DNA from: [Empedobacter] haloabium | GTDB taxonomy: Bacteria; Pseudomonadota; Gammaproteobacteria; Burkholderiales; Burkholderiaceae_D | Assembly (NCBI GenBank): GCA_008011715.2 | Contig: CP136508.1 | Location: 4,526,001 to 4,590,000, forward strand | DNA length: 64,000 nt | Direction: 5' to 3' | In this document: piece after piece, positions 54,957 to 63,840 of the stretch | Position numbering within the stretch: position 1 is the first letter of the stretch | Layout: every line of letters begins with the position of its first letter | Translations under genes and position numbers: made by a program | The notes under the pieces: generated by a model | What the model saw: the letters and a program-made list of their open reading frames with translations, nothing else | What the model was told of the DNA's origin: nothing | Databases searched by the model: none

Positions 54957-57401
54957 GTGTTTTCGACCAACGCCAAGATCCGTCCTGCCCTGCGCCCGGT
55001 TTGCCAGGCAGTCCTGTTGAGTTTGTATGGCAGCGCCCTGCTCGCCGCCGCTGGCGCGCACGCGCAGACCACCGACACCGCCCCGACCGCGGTCCAGCCC
55101 GCGCAGTCCGCGATCCAGGTCGTCAACGTGGTGGGCTCGCGCCGCGCCACCAGCTCCGCCACCGATACCGTTTCGCCCGTCGACGTGATTCCGCTGTCGG
55201 CCGCGGCCGAGCGGGGCGGCCAGTTCGACCTGTCGCAGACGCTGACCAATATCTCGCCGTCCTTCAACTCGACCCGCCAGACCGGCGCGGACGGCGCCGA
55301 CCTGGTCGACTCCGCCGCGCTGCGCGGCCTCGGCTCGGACCAGACGCTGGTACTGGTGAACGGCAAGCGCCGCCACACCTCGTCGCTGGTCAACCTGTTC
55401 GGCGCGCGCAACCGCGGCAACACGGGCACGGACATGAACGCGATCCCGATGCTGGCCATCAAGGACGTGCAGGTGCTGCGCGACGGCGCCGCCGCCCAAT
55501 ACGGCTCGGACGCCATCGCCGGCGTGATGGACATCGGCCTGAAACGCAGCATCGGCTGCGAAGCGGTGGCCGGCTACGGCCAGTACTCGGCCGGCGACGG
55601 CAAGAACTACCTGGCCTCGGCCTACTGCGGCTTCGCGCTGGCCGGCGGTGTCGTCGGCGTCACCGGTGAATACCTGGACCGCGGCCGCTCCGACCGCTCC
55701 GAGCCGGACAACCCGCGCATCATCGGCGACTCGAAGACCAAGAACAAGACCCTGTACGTGAACGGCGACATCCCGACCGGCGTGTCCGGCAACTCGGGCC
55801 GCTTCTACTTCACCGGCGGCGTGCAGACGCGCGACGCCTCGTCGGCCGCCTTCGGCCGCGGCGGCGTCGGCACGGACGACATCCCGTCGCGCAATTCCGC
55901 CGCGATGTACCCGGACGGCTTCGTTCCCTTCATCAACGGCGACCTGGACGACCGCTACGTGATCCTGGGCCACCGCGCCAAGCTGGGCGAGTGGAACAGC
56001 GACCTGTCGCAGACCTACGGCTACAACCGCCTGCGCTACGACATCGCCAACACGCTGAACGCCTCCATCGCCAACGCCGACCTGCTGGCCGGCGGTCGCG
56101 GCATCAGCCCGTCCTCGTTCGACGCGGGCGGCTTCTCGTTCGCCCAGTACACCACCAACCTGGACTTCAACCGCTACTTCGAAGGCATGGTCGGCAATGG
56201 CCTGAACGTGGCGTTCGGCGCCGAGTACCGCGTCGAGAAGTACAAGATCTTCGCCGGCGAGCCAGGTTCCTACATCGACGCCGATGGCGTGGGCACCGGC
56301 GGCAATGCGGGCAGCCAGGGCTTCCCGGGCTTCCAGCCGGGCGACATCACCAACGCGCGCCGCCACAGCACCGCCGCCTACCTGGACCTGGAAGCGGACC
56401 TGAACGCCGACACCAAGCTGCAGGGCGCCGTGCGCTGGGAAAAATACAGCGACTTCGGCTCCACCGTCACCGGCAAGCTGGCCGGCAGCTACCGCCTGGC
56501 GCCGTCCACGCTGCTGCGCGGCTCGGCCAGCACGGGCTTCCGCGCGCCGTCGCTGCAGCAGGCCTACTTCTCGTCGACGTTCACGGACTTCATCGGCGGC
56601 GTGCCGACCGACGTGGTGCTGGCGCCGAACGGCGGCGCCGTCGCCCGGCTGGCCGGCATTCCGGACCTGAAGGAAGAGAAGTCGCGCAGCTTCACCTTGG
56701 GTACCACGTGGACGCCGACGGATGCACTGTCCGTCACGGCCGACCTGTACCACATCAAGATCAAGGACCGCATCGTGCTGTCCGGCCGCTTCGATGCCGA
56801 CAACTATCCTGAGCTGGCGGCGCGCCTGTCCACCTTGGGCGTGGGCCAGGCCCAGTTCTTCGTCAACTCGGTGGACACCAAGACGCAGGGCCTGGACCTG
56901 ACGGTCTCGCACAAGAGCACCGTCCTGGGCAACCGCCTGACCACCTTCCTGGCGGCAAACTTCAGCAAGACGGAAGTGGACGGCATCCACGCTCCCGCTT
57001 CGCTGGCCGGCTACGAGGACGTGCTGCTGTCCGAGCGCGAGCGCCTGTTCATCGAACAGGGCGGCCCGCGCCGCAAGGCCACGCTGGGCTTCGACTACAT
57101 CACCGGCCCGGTCGAGACGGACTTCCGCATCGTCCACTTCGGCCCGCAGACCCTGGGCACCTTCAGCGGCACCGCGGCCGGCGTGCCGAACCTGAAGTAC
57201 GAGGCGAAGACGTCGGCCGACCTGTCGGTCACGTACACGATCAGCCAGAACGCCAAGATCACCGTGGGCGGCAACAATATCTTCAACGTCAAGCCGACCT
57301 CGCAGAACCCCGACGAGACGGACAACGGCTTCAAGTACGACAGCGTGCAGTTCGGCCTGAACGGCGCTTCCTACTTCGCGCGCTTGCACGTCAAGTTCTG
57401 A
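54957..57401 (+). CDS. TonB-dependent receptor
   Basis: Receptor of 814 residues with a GTG start (GGAGAG 8 bases upstream), a signal peptide (about 1-38, ending AHAQ), a TonB-box-like region (IQVVNVVGSR), a plug (about 60-180: LTNISPSFNSTRQTGADGADLVDSAALRGLGSD, VLVNGKRRHTSSLVN) and a beta-barrel ending in a terminal Phe (LHVKF). This is the subgroup with a plug segment typical of receptors from Xanthomonadales and Massilia for sugars or other ligands. It precedes the cpdB-like gene but no ligand is evident. No signal-transducing domain. Confidence 0.9.
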   Translation: MFSTNAKIRPALRPVCQAVLLSLYGSALLAAAGAHAQTTDTAPTAVQPAQSAIQVVNVVGSRRATSSATDTVSPVDVIPLSAAAERGGQFDLSQTLTNISPSFNSTRQTGADGADLVDSAALRGLGSDQTLVLVNGKRRHTSSLVNLFGARNRGNTGTDMNAIPMLAIKDVQVLRDGAAAQYGSDAIAGVMDIGLKRSIGCEAVAGYGQYSAGDGKNYLASAYCGFALAGGVVGVTGEYLDRGRSDRSEPDNPRIIGDSKTKNKTLYVNGDIPTGVSGNSGRFYFTGGVQTRDASSAAFGRGGVGTDDIPSRNSAAMYPDGFVPFINGDLDDRYVILGHRAKLGEWNSDLSQTYGYNRLRYDIANTLNASIANADLLAGGRGISPSSFDAGGFSFAQYTTNLDFNRYFEGMVGNGLNVAFGAEYRVEKYKIFAGEPGSYIDADGVGTGGNAGSQGFPGFQPGDITNARRHSTAAYLDLEADLNADTKLQGAVRWEKYSDFGSTVTGKLAGSYRLAPSTLLRGSASTGFRAPSLQQAYFSSTFTDFIGGVPTDVVLAPNGGAVARLAGIPDLKEEKSRSFTLGTTWTPTDALSVTADLYHIKIKDRIVLSGRFDADNYPELAARLSTLGVGQAQFFVNSVDTKTQGLDLTVSHKSTVLGNRLTTFLAANFSKTEVDGIHAPASLAGYEDVLLSERERLFIEQGGPRRKATLGFDYITGPVETDFRIVHFGPQTLGTFSGTAAGVPNLKYEAKTSADLSVTYTISQNAKITVGGNNIFNVKPTSQNPDETDNGFKYDSVQFGLNGASYFARLHVKF

Positions 57402-57409
57402 TCGTTGCC

Positions 57410-57438
57410 GGGAAAATGGGGACAGACCCCATTTTTCC
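57410..57438. terminator. Hairpin terminator carrying the GGGGACAGACCCC repeat
   Basis: GGAAAATGGGG-ACAG-ACCCCATTTTTCC just after the TonB receptor stop. The stem is GC/AT mixed with a T-run on the plus strand, so termination is likely, and its loop region carries the short palindrome also found in intergenic repeats elsewhere in the window. Confidence 0.65.
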
Positions 57439-57557
57439 AGCAACTTTTTACCGAGCCCCGCCCGCCACCCCGGCAGCGCGGGGCTTCTTGTTTTGTCATG
57501 GCCGTGTCATACCGGCCCGGTACATTCGCCGTTTAATTTTTCCCCGACAGGAGTTAT

Positions 57558-59684
57558 ATGAAGACGAATCAGGTAATGGTGGCGGCATTGATGGCGGCCG
57601 GGCTGGTCGGTTGCGGCAGCAACGACAGCAACTGGGCCGAGCCGACGCCGCAGCCGCCGGCGGCCGCGAAGATCCCGGATGGCACAACGGTCACCTTCGC
57701 ACTGCTGGAAACCACCGACCTGCATTCGAATGTCCTCAGCTACAACTACTACTCCCTGGCCGAGGATACGAGCCTGGGCATGGAGCGCACCTCGACCCTG
57801 ATCCAGGCCGCGCGCGCGGAAAACCCGAACAACGTGCTGCTGGACGATGGCGACGTCATCCAGGGCACCCTGCTGGCCGACCTGCAGGCCGTGACCAATC
57901 CCGTGCCCTGCTCCGGCACGTTGGCCGTGCACAAGGCGATGAACGCGCTGAAGTACGACGGCGGCGGCATGGGCAACCACGAATTCAACTACGGCCTGCC
58001 GTTCCTGGCGCAAGTCACCAATACCGACTTCAATATCCCAGGCGTCGCCAAGCCGGCCGGCACCTGCGGCGCGCCGGCCTTCCCGCTGGTGCTCAGCAAT
58101 GTAACCGGCGTCGCCAGCGGCAAGCCGATCTTCCAGCCGTATGCCGTGCTGCCCCGTACCTTCAAGGCGACCGCGCCGGACGGCAGCAGCCTGGAGGTAC
58201 AGTTCAAGCTCGGCATCATGAGCTTCGTGCCGCCGCAGATCCTGGAGTGGGACCAGAAGAACCTGGCCGGCAAGGTGGCCGTCAGCGGGGCGAAGGAAGT
58301 GGCGCAGCAGTACGTTCCGGAGCTGCGCGCGAAAGGCGCGGACGTGATCGTGGCACTGTCGCATGGCGGCCTCGATCCCAGCCCGTACAGCCCGAAGATG
58401 GAAAACCAGAGCTACCACCTGGCCGGCACGGGCATCGACGCGCTGATGATCGGCCACTCGCACCTGGTCTTCCCGAAAGGGAAGGAGACGGGCGCGCCCG
58501 CGCTCGACCCGTCGCTGGTGGCCCTGCCGGCCAGCGCGAACGTCGATGCCGTCAACGGCTTCGTCAACGGCGTGCCTACGGTAATGGCGCAGAGCTGGGG
58601 ACGGCGCCTCGGCATCATCAAGATGACGATGGTCTACCAGGGCGGCAAGTGGGTCACGCAGCCGGCCAAGACGAGCGTGGAATCGCGCGGCTTCAAGTAC
58701 ACCGACGGCACGACGCTGGTGAAGGCCGATCCGGCCATCGCCACGCTGGTCGCCAAGGAACATGCGGACACCATCGCCTACGCCAAGCAGCCGCTGGGCG
58801 TGACGACGGACTTCGAAATGTCGTCCTACTTCGCACTCGTCGGCGACGTCTCGGCCATCCAGCTGGTGAACCAGGCGCAGATCGACTATGTAAAGAACTT
58901 CATCGCCACGTCGACCGATCCGCTGCTGTCCACTTACAAGAACATCCCCGTGATCTCGTGCAGCGCGCCGTTCAAGGCCGGCCGCAACGGGCCATCGGAC
59001 TTTACCGACGTGGCGCCGGGCGCCAGCGCGGCCGCCCCGGTCGGCCTGCAGGTGCGCAACCCCGGCGACCTTTATCTGTACAGCAACAACAACCTGCAGG
59101 CCGTGAAGATCAAGGGCACCGACCTGAAGGCGTGGCTGGAGGCTTCCGCCAAGCAGTTCGGCCAGATCGACCCGGCCAGGACGGCGGAGCAGGACCTGGT
59201 GCCGAGCTACGGCACGATCTACAACTATGACGTGTTCTATGCCGAGAACAACGCGCTGACGTACCAGATCGACGTGACGAAGCCGGCCGGCAGCCGCATC
59301 GTCAACCTGGTCTACCAGGGCAAGCCGGTGGCGGACACGGACGACTTCATCGTCGCCACCAACGACTACCGCGCCGGCGGCGGCGGCAACGTGCCCGGCA
59401 TCGACGGCAGCAAGACCATCATCAAGTCGCCGGACGCCAACCAGGCGGTGGTCAGCAACTACCTGCAGAAGCTCGGCAAGGCAACCGGCAAGGTCACACT
59501 GGCCGCCAACGGCAGCGCGCGCAGCTGGTCGTTCGCCAAGGTGGCGACGGCCGGGCCGGTGATCCTGCGCTCGGCGCCGGGCCACCTGGCGCTGGCGCGG
59601 GCCAGCGGCATCGCCGCCGTCACGGCCGAGGGCGGGCTCGATGCCAATGGCTTCGCCAAGTACAGCATCGACCTGTCCAAGTGA
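57558..59684 (+). CDS. cpdB: Bifunctional 2',3'-cyclic-nucleotide phosphodiesterase/3'-nucleotidase (CpdB-like)
   Basis: Lipoprotein of 708 residues (lipobox LVGC, about 19). Metallophosphatase motifs are TTDLHSN (about 52-58; metal-binding D-x-H), DDGDVIQG (about 96), GNHEFNYG (about 138-145), ALSHGGLD and the His-containing GHSHLVFPKG (about 295-305); the C-terminal 5'-nucleotidase domain binds the nucleoside. Anchored in the envelope, it would salvage nucleotides from outside the cell. The Sel1 gene start overlaps its stop. Confidence 0.88.
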   Translation: MKTNQVMVAALMAAGLVGCGSNDSNWAEPTPQPPAAAKIPDGTTVTFALLETTDLHSNVLSYNYYSLAEDTSLGMERTSTLIQAARAENPNNVLLDDGDVIQGTLLADLQAVTNPVPCSGTLAVHKAMNALKYDGGGMGNHEFNYGLPFLAQVTNTDFNIPGVAKPAGTCGAPAFPLVLSNVTGVASGKPIFQPYAVLPRTFKATAPDGSSLEVQFKLGIMSFVPPQILEWDQKNLAGKVAVSGAKEVAQQYVPELRAKGADVIVALSHGGLDPSPYSPKMENQSYHLAGTGIDALMIGHSHLVFPKGKETGAPALDPSLVALPASANVDAVNGFVNGVPTVMAQSWGRRLGIIKMTMVYQGGKWVTQPAKTSVESRGFKYTDGTTLVKADPAIATLVAKEHADTIAYAKQPLGVTTDFEMSSYFALVGDVSAIQLVNQAQIDYVKNFIATSTDPLLSTYKNIPVISCSAPFKAGRNGPSDFTDVAPGASAAAPVGLQVRNPGDLYLYSNNNLQAVKIKGTDLKAWLEASAKQFGQIDPARTAEQDLVPSYGTIYNYDVFYAENNALTYQIDVTKPAGSRIVNLVYQGKPVADTDDFIVATNDYRAGGGGNVPGIDGSKTIIKSPDANQAVVSNYLQKLGKATGKVTLAANGSARSWSFAKVATAGPVILRSAPGHLALARASGIAAVTAEGGLDANGFAKYSIDLSK

Positions 59685-60388
59685 TGCGCCTGCGCCAAGC
59701 GCTGCCGGCGCTGCTTGCGGCATTCGTACTGACCGGCTGCCGGCATGAGCCGCCGCCCTCCTCTGCCCAGATCGAGGCGCTGGCGATGACGGCGGCACAG
59801 CGTGCCGACGCGGCGGCCGAACAGCAGCTGCAACGGCTGGCGGCGCAGGGCTTGCCCGTGGCGCAGCGCGAGTTGGGCATCCTGTACCGCGCCCGCCCGG
59901 CCGCACGGGGTGATGCCGAACGCCTGCTGCGCCAGGCCGCGCAGGCGGGCGATGCCCAGGCGGCCTATCATCTGGGCGAGCTGTATCGGACTCCAGCGCC
60001 GGGTGTCGCCACCGACGTTGCGGCCGCGTGGCCGTGGTACCAGCAAGCGGCCGAAGGTGGTCAGGCGAAAGCCGCGCTACGGCTCGGCTTGATGGCGAAG
60101 AACGGCGACGGCGTGCCGCGCGACGCGGCCGTGGCGGCACGCTGGCTGCAACTGGCCAGCGACCTGGGCAATGCGCATGCGATGTTCCTGCTGTCGTACG
60201 CCTATCGCGAGGGCGACGGCGTGCCGCGCGATGCAGCCCGGGGCATGGCCCTGCTGGAGGAAGCGGCGGAGCACGAGTATCCGCCGGCGTTGCAGGAGCT
60301 GGCGCTGACGGTGGGCGATCCGACGCGGGCCGGGCACCTGATGAAGGAGGCTACCGAGCATCGGCGCAATAACTGGAACCGGTTCTAG
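59684..60388 (+). CDS. Sel1-repeat lipoprotein
   Basis: Lipoprotein of 234 residues (lipobox LTGC, about 19) with Sel1-like repeats: QRLAAQGLPVAQRELGILYRA, AAQAGDAQAAYHLGELYRT, AAEGGQAKAALRLGLMAKNGDG and further to about 195. Such alpha-solenoids serve protein-protein contacts in the envelope. Its start overlaps the cpdB stop (TGATG), so it is coupled to the nucleotidase. Confidence 0.85.
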   Translation: MRLRQALPALLAAFVLTGCRHEPPPSSAQIEALAMTAAQRADAAAEQQLQRLAAQGLPVAQRELGILYRARPAARGDAERLLRQAAQAGDAQAAYHLGELYRTPAPGVATDVAAAWPWYQQAAEGGQAKAALRLGLMAKNGDGVPRDAAVAARWLQLASDLGNAHAMFLLSYAYREGDGVPRDAARGMALLEEAAEHEYPPALQELALTVGDPTRAGHLMKEATEHRRNNWNRF

Positions 60389-60391
60389 TAC

Positions 60392-60508
60392 CGGGTCTGT
60401 CCCCGCATGGGGACTGTCCCCGCATGGGGACTGACCCTGAAGTCGATCGGACGCTTTGGCGCAACACGAGCGAACTTCGGGGTCAGTCCCGTGCCGGGAC
60501 AGACCCTC
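60392..60508. repeat. Composite palindromic intergenic repeat
   Basis: Contains GGGTCTGTCCCC, GGGGACTGTCCCC and GGGACTGACCCTGAAGT in a row at the left (60392-60433), and an inverted ACTTCGGGGTCAGTCCC ... GGGACAGACCC at the right (60474-60508). Thus the ends are inverted repeats, with about 40 bases between. Same family as 15335-15543. Confidence 0.65.
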
Positions 60509-60530
60509 GCCATCGTGAATCCCGGTGCTG

Positions 60531-61676
60531 CTAGCTGCCCAGCATGGCCAGCTCGCGTGTCATGTTGACGATGGCCAGTTCGTTGTACTGGTCGGCGAAC
60601 CAGCGGTCGACGTACAACTGGCGCTGCTCGGCCTTGCTGCGCAGGTGCGCCAGGACCTGGCCGCGCTGGCTGTTGTAATGCTCGTCCGGGAAGTGGCCGT
60701 ACTCGGCGCGGATGCCGCGCGCGTAGTGGCCATACACCTCCTCGTCCTGGCCCAGGATCGCCAGGTCCACGCCCAGCATGATGTCCTTCAGCGGGTGGCT
60801 GACCGCGCCGCCCTGGAAATGATCGGTGGCGCGGATCAGCTGCGCCACCTCGTCGGCCATCGCCGCGTCCGCCGCCAAGCCGCTGCCCAGCCACAGGCGC
60901 GCGCTGGCTTCCTCGTTCGAGACGCCGTCGGCCGCGCCATGCGCATACACGGCATCGTGGAACCAGAAGGCGGCGCGCACGATGTCGATGTCGCGCTTGT
61001 CCGGCCGCGTGTTGGCGCTCCAGGCCCGGATCTCGGCCAGGCCGTGAACCAGGTGATCGAGGTTGTGATAATGGCGTTCGGCGCCGCCGTAGGCATCCGC
61101 GCCCGTCATGCGCGCGAACCAGGCCTGCGCGTTGGCGGCCGCCGCGTCGTCGCCGGCCGGCCACAGCGACAACCACTCCTTGTGCAGCCAGTCCAGGATC
61201 CAGGAGCGGTAGGCGGGACCGGGCACGAACTTCTTCATCGTCCAGTTCCAGCCGACGGGGCCTTCGAGCGCCTTGACGAAGCTGGAGCTGACCGAGCCGA
61301 GGTCGCGCGGCGGCATCACGAACAGCGTCTTGGCGCCGCCGATCACTTCCACGTTGGTCTGCTGGATCAGGTTCTCGTAGTCGAAATCGGCCGTCGTGCG
61401 GATGCCGCGGATCAGGTAATCGATGCCGTGCTTGCGCGCCACCCGCGCCGTGTAGTCGCTCTTGACGATGACGACCTGCACGTTGTCCCACTGGCGCTCG
61501 GCGCAGCTTTCCAGCACGATCGCGCGGCGTTCCTCGGCGGAGAACCTGGGCTGCTTGGTCGAATTCTCCGACAAGAACACGACCACTTCCTGCGCGATCG
61601 AGCGGGCCTCGCCGATCACCCACATATGGCCGTTCGTGATCGGGTCCAGAGTGCCCGAGAAACCGATTTTCTTCAT
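60531..61676 (-). CDS. Fusion of a CoaD-like nucleotidyltransferase and an HD phosphohydrolase domain
   Basis: Protein of 381 residues joining two families. Residues about 1-160 resemble phosphopantetheine adenylyltransferase: SGTLDPITNGHM carries the T/HxGH-type motif, and LIRGIRTTADFDYE and SVSSSFVKALE match its substrate-binding motifs. Residues about 185-380 are an HD-superfamily phosphohydrolase (ERHYHNLDHLVHGL, FWFHDAVYAHG and NEEASARLWLG, KDIMLGVDLAILGQ). It may form or degrade a nucleotide-linked cofactor. A separate canonical coaD is expected elsewhere but not in this window, so whether this is the cell's CoaD is unresolved. No frameshift is seen at the join. Confidence 0.75.
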   Translation of the reverse strand: MKKIGFSGTLDPITNGHMWVIGEARSIAQEVVVFLSENSTKQPRFSAEERRAIVLESCAERQWDNVQVVIVKSDYTARVARKHGIDYLIRGIRTTADFDYENLIQQTNVEVIGGAKTLFVMPPRDLGSVSSSFVKALEGPVGWNWTMKKFVPGPAYRSWILDWLHKEWLSLWPAGDDAAAANAQAWFARMTGADAYGGAERHYHNLDHLVHGLAEIRAWSANTRPDKRDIDIVRAAFWFHDAVYAHGAADGVSNEEASARLWLGSGLAADAAMADEVAQLIRATDHFQGGAVSHPLKDIMLGVDLAILGQDEEVYGHYARGIRAEYGHFPDEHYNSQRGQVLAHLRSKAEQRQLYVDRWFADQYNELAIVNMTRELAMLGS

Positions 61677-61728
61677 GCGCTGCCCTGTTGGCTGAATGTC
61701 AATGACGACATTCTAGCCGACCTGGGGT

Positions 61729-63105
61729 TCACGCTGCAGGGGCCTTGGCGCCGGCGCCAGGCTTGCCGGTGCTTGCCGGCGCGGCGGGAAACGCCACCTG
61801 CACCAGCAAGCCGCCGAGCCGGGCGGACTGGTCCAGGGTCAGGGTGGCGCCATGGCGTTCGGCAATGGCCTTGATGATGGCCAGGCCCAGTCCGCTGCCC
61901 GTGGCCGTGCTGCCCGGCACCCGGTAGAAGCGGTTGAACACGCGCTCGCGCTCTTCCGGCGAGATGCCGGGACCGCTGTCCTCGACCACCAGCGCGGCGC
62001 CCGCGCCGTTGGTGCCGGCTCGCACCGATACGTCCACCGTGCCGCCGGCCGGCGTGTATTTCAGCGCATTGTCGACCAGGTTACGCAGCAGGACCAGCAG
62101 CGCGTCGCCCTGCCCCCGCACCTCGGCCTCGTCGGCCTCGTGCAGGCCCAGGTCGATCTCGCGCGTGGCGGCCGCGTTGGCCATGTCGCCCAAGGTGCGG
62201 CGCGCCAGGTCGGTCAGGTTGACGGGCTCCAGCTTCGCCTCGGCCGCTTCCTGGCGGGCCAGTACCAGCAGCTGTTCGACCAGGCGCGTGGCACGCTCGA
62301 TGCCGGCGGTGAGACGGCCGATGGCGACGGCGCGCGCGCCGGCGTCCTCCGCCCGCTCCAGGCTCAACACCTGCAGCTTGAGCGCCGCCAGCGGCGAGCG
62401 CAGCTCGTGGGCGGCGTCGGCCACGAAGTGCTGTTGCGCGTCGAATGCCGTGCGCACGCGGCCGAACAGCAGGTTCAGTTCATGCACCAAGGGCTTGACC
62501 TCGTCCGGCAGGTCCGATTCCGACACGGGCGACAGGTCGTCCGCCTGGCGCGACGCGACCTGGCGCCGCACCCGCGCCACCGGCGCCAGCGAACCGCTGA
62601 CGACCCACCAGACCACGAGCATCAGCACCGGCGCCATCATCGCGATGGGGCCGACGGTGCGCAGTGCCAGCGCCCCGGCCATGCGCTTGCGCACGGCCAT
62701 GTCCTGGGCGATCTGCACCGTCTGGTTGCTGGTCTGGACGGAAAACACGCGATACGTCGTGCCCTTGGCCTTGACGTTGGAGAAGCCCAGCACGGCGCGC
62801 TGCGGCAGCTCGGCGCGCGAGATCGAGCGAAATACCTGGATGCCGTCCGGCGTCCAGACCTGCACCACCATGTCGTCGTTGCCCGGATCGGCGCTGGGGC
62901 CGTGCACGGAGTTGGCCAGCGGCGCGCCGGAACGCAGCGCCAGCGCCATCTGCTGCATGTGGTAGTCGAAGATCTGGTCGGCGTCGTGCAGCGCGCTGCG
63001 GTAGGCGATCATCGCCTGCGCCAGCGCGGCCATCGTGATGGCTGCCAGCAGGAACCATAGCAGCCGGCCGCGCAACGAGTGCGAGACGCTGACCTTCGGC
63101 ATCAT
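61729..63105 (-). CDS. Sensor histidine kinase (QseC/PmrB-like)
   Basis: Kinase of 458 residues with two membrane segments (about 12-34 and 150-172) flanking a periplasmic domain, then a HAMP-like segment, the H-box VADAAHELRSPLAALKLQVLS (His about 236), and the N, G1 and G2 boxes LVDNALKYTPAGG and VEDSGPGISPEERE with GSGLGLAIIKAIAERHG. Its start overlaps the response-regulator stop by 4 bases. Signal unknown. Confidence 0.92.
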   Translation of the reverse strand: MMPKVSVSHSLRGRLLWFLLAAITMAALAQAMIAYRSALHDADQIFDYHMQQMALALRSGAPLANSVHGPSADPGNDDMVVQVWTPDGIQVFRSISRAELPQRAVLGFSNVKAKGTTYRVFSVQTSNQTVQIAQDMAVRKRMAGALALRTVGPIAMMAPVLMLVVWWVVSGSLAPVARVRRQVASRQADDLSPVSESDLPDEVKPLVHELNLLFGRVRTAFDAQQHFVADAAHELRSPLAALKLQVLSLERAEDAGARAVAIGRLTAGIERATRLVEQLLVLARQEAAEAKLEPVNLTDLARRTLGDMANAAATREIDLGLHEADEAEVRGQGDALLVLLRNLVDNALKYTPAGGTVDVSVRAGTNGAGAALVVEDSGPGISPEERERVFNRFYRVPGSTATGSGLGLAIIKAIAERHGATLTLDQSARLGGLLVQVAFPAAPASTGKPGAGAKAPAA

Positions 63106-63782
63106 ACTTTCGGCACCATGTAGCCCAGCCCGCGCACGTTCTGGATCAGTTCACTGCCCAGCTTCTTGCGCAGGCCGTGGATGTAGACCTCGACCGCGTT
63201 GCTGTTGACTTCATCCTTCCAGCTGTACAGCTTTTCCTCCAGCTGGGCACGCGACAGCACGATGCCGGGCCGCGCGATCAGCGCCTCCAGCACCGCCCAT
63301 TCGCGCGCGGACAGGTTGACGGGCTGGCCGCCCGCCAGCACCTCGCGCGTTTGCGGATTGATCGAGACGCCCTTGTGTTCGAACACGGGTTCGGCCCGGC
63401 CGGCCGAGCGGCGCAGCAGCGCGCGGATGCGCGCCAGCAGTTCGTCCAGGTCGTAGGGCTTGAGCACGTAATCGTCGGCGCCCGCATCCAGGCCGGCGAT
63501 GCGCTGTTCGACGGCGTCGCGTGCCGTGGCCACCAGAACCGGCGTCAGTTCCTTGCGCGCCCGCATCGAGCGCAGCACTTCCAGGCCGTCCTTGCGCGGC
63601 AGGCCCAGGTCCAGCAGCACCAGGTCGTAGGTCTGCGTCTGCAGCGCCGTATCGGCCATCGCGCCGTCCTTGACCCAATCGACGGCGTAATGCTCGGCCC
63701 GGAGCAGGTCCAGTACCACTTCACCGATCATCACATCGTCTTCCACCAGCAACAGCCGCATACCATTCCTTTCTGTACTCAT
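63102..63782 (-). CDS. OmpR/PhoB-type response regulator
   Basis: Regulator of 226 residues: receiver domain with the phospho-acceptor Asp in DLVLLDLGLPRKDG (about 55), Thr/Ser and Lys positions (VLVATARD, YVLKPYD), then a C-terminal winged helix (about 130-226, with LSRAQLEEKLYSW and VEVYIHGLRKKLG). It forms a two-component system with the kinase encoded immediately downstream. Confidence 0.93.
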   Translation of the reverse strand: MSTERNGMRLLLVEDDVMIGEVVLDLLRAEHYAVDWVKDGAMADTALQTQTYDLVLLDLGLPRKDGLEVLRSMRARKELTPVLVATARDAVEQRIAGLDAGADDYVLKPYDLDELLARIRALLRRSAGRAEPVFEHKGVSINPQTREVLAGGQPVNLSAREWAVLEALIARPGIVLSRAQLEEKLYSWKDEVNSNAVEVYIHGLRKKLGSELIQNVRGLGYMVPKV

Positions 63783-63840
63783 TGGCCGCCGCCCGTTGCG
63801 CCGGACGGCGGCATTGCACCGCAGTGTAGCCGAACGGCGG

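Noticed and set aside
54879..60140. Long minus-strand frames over the TonB receptor and cpdB
   Set aside because: Shadows of genes with clear family motifs; no ribosome sites or family resemblance.
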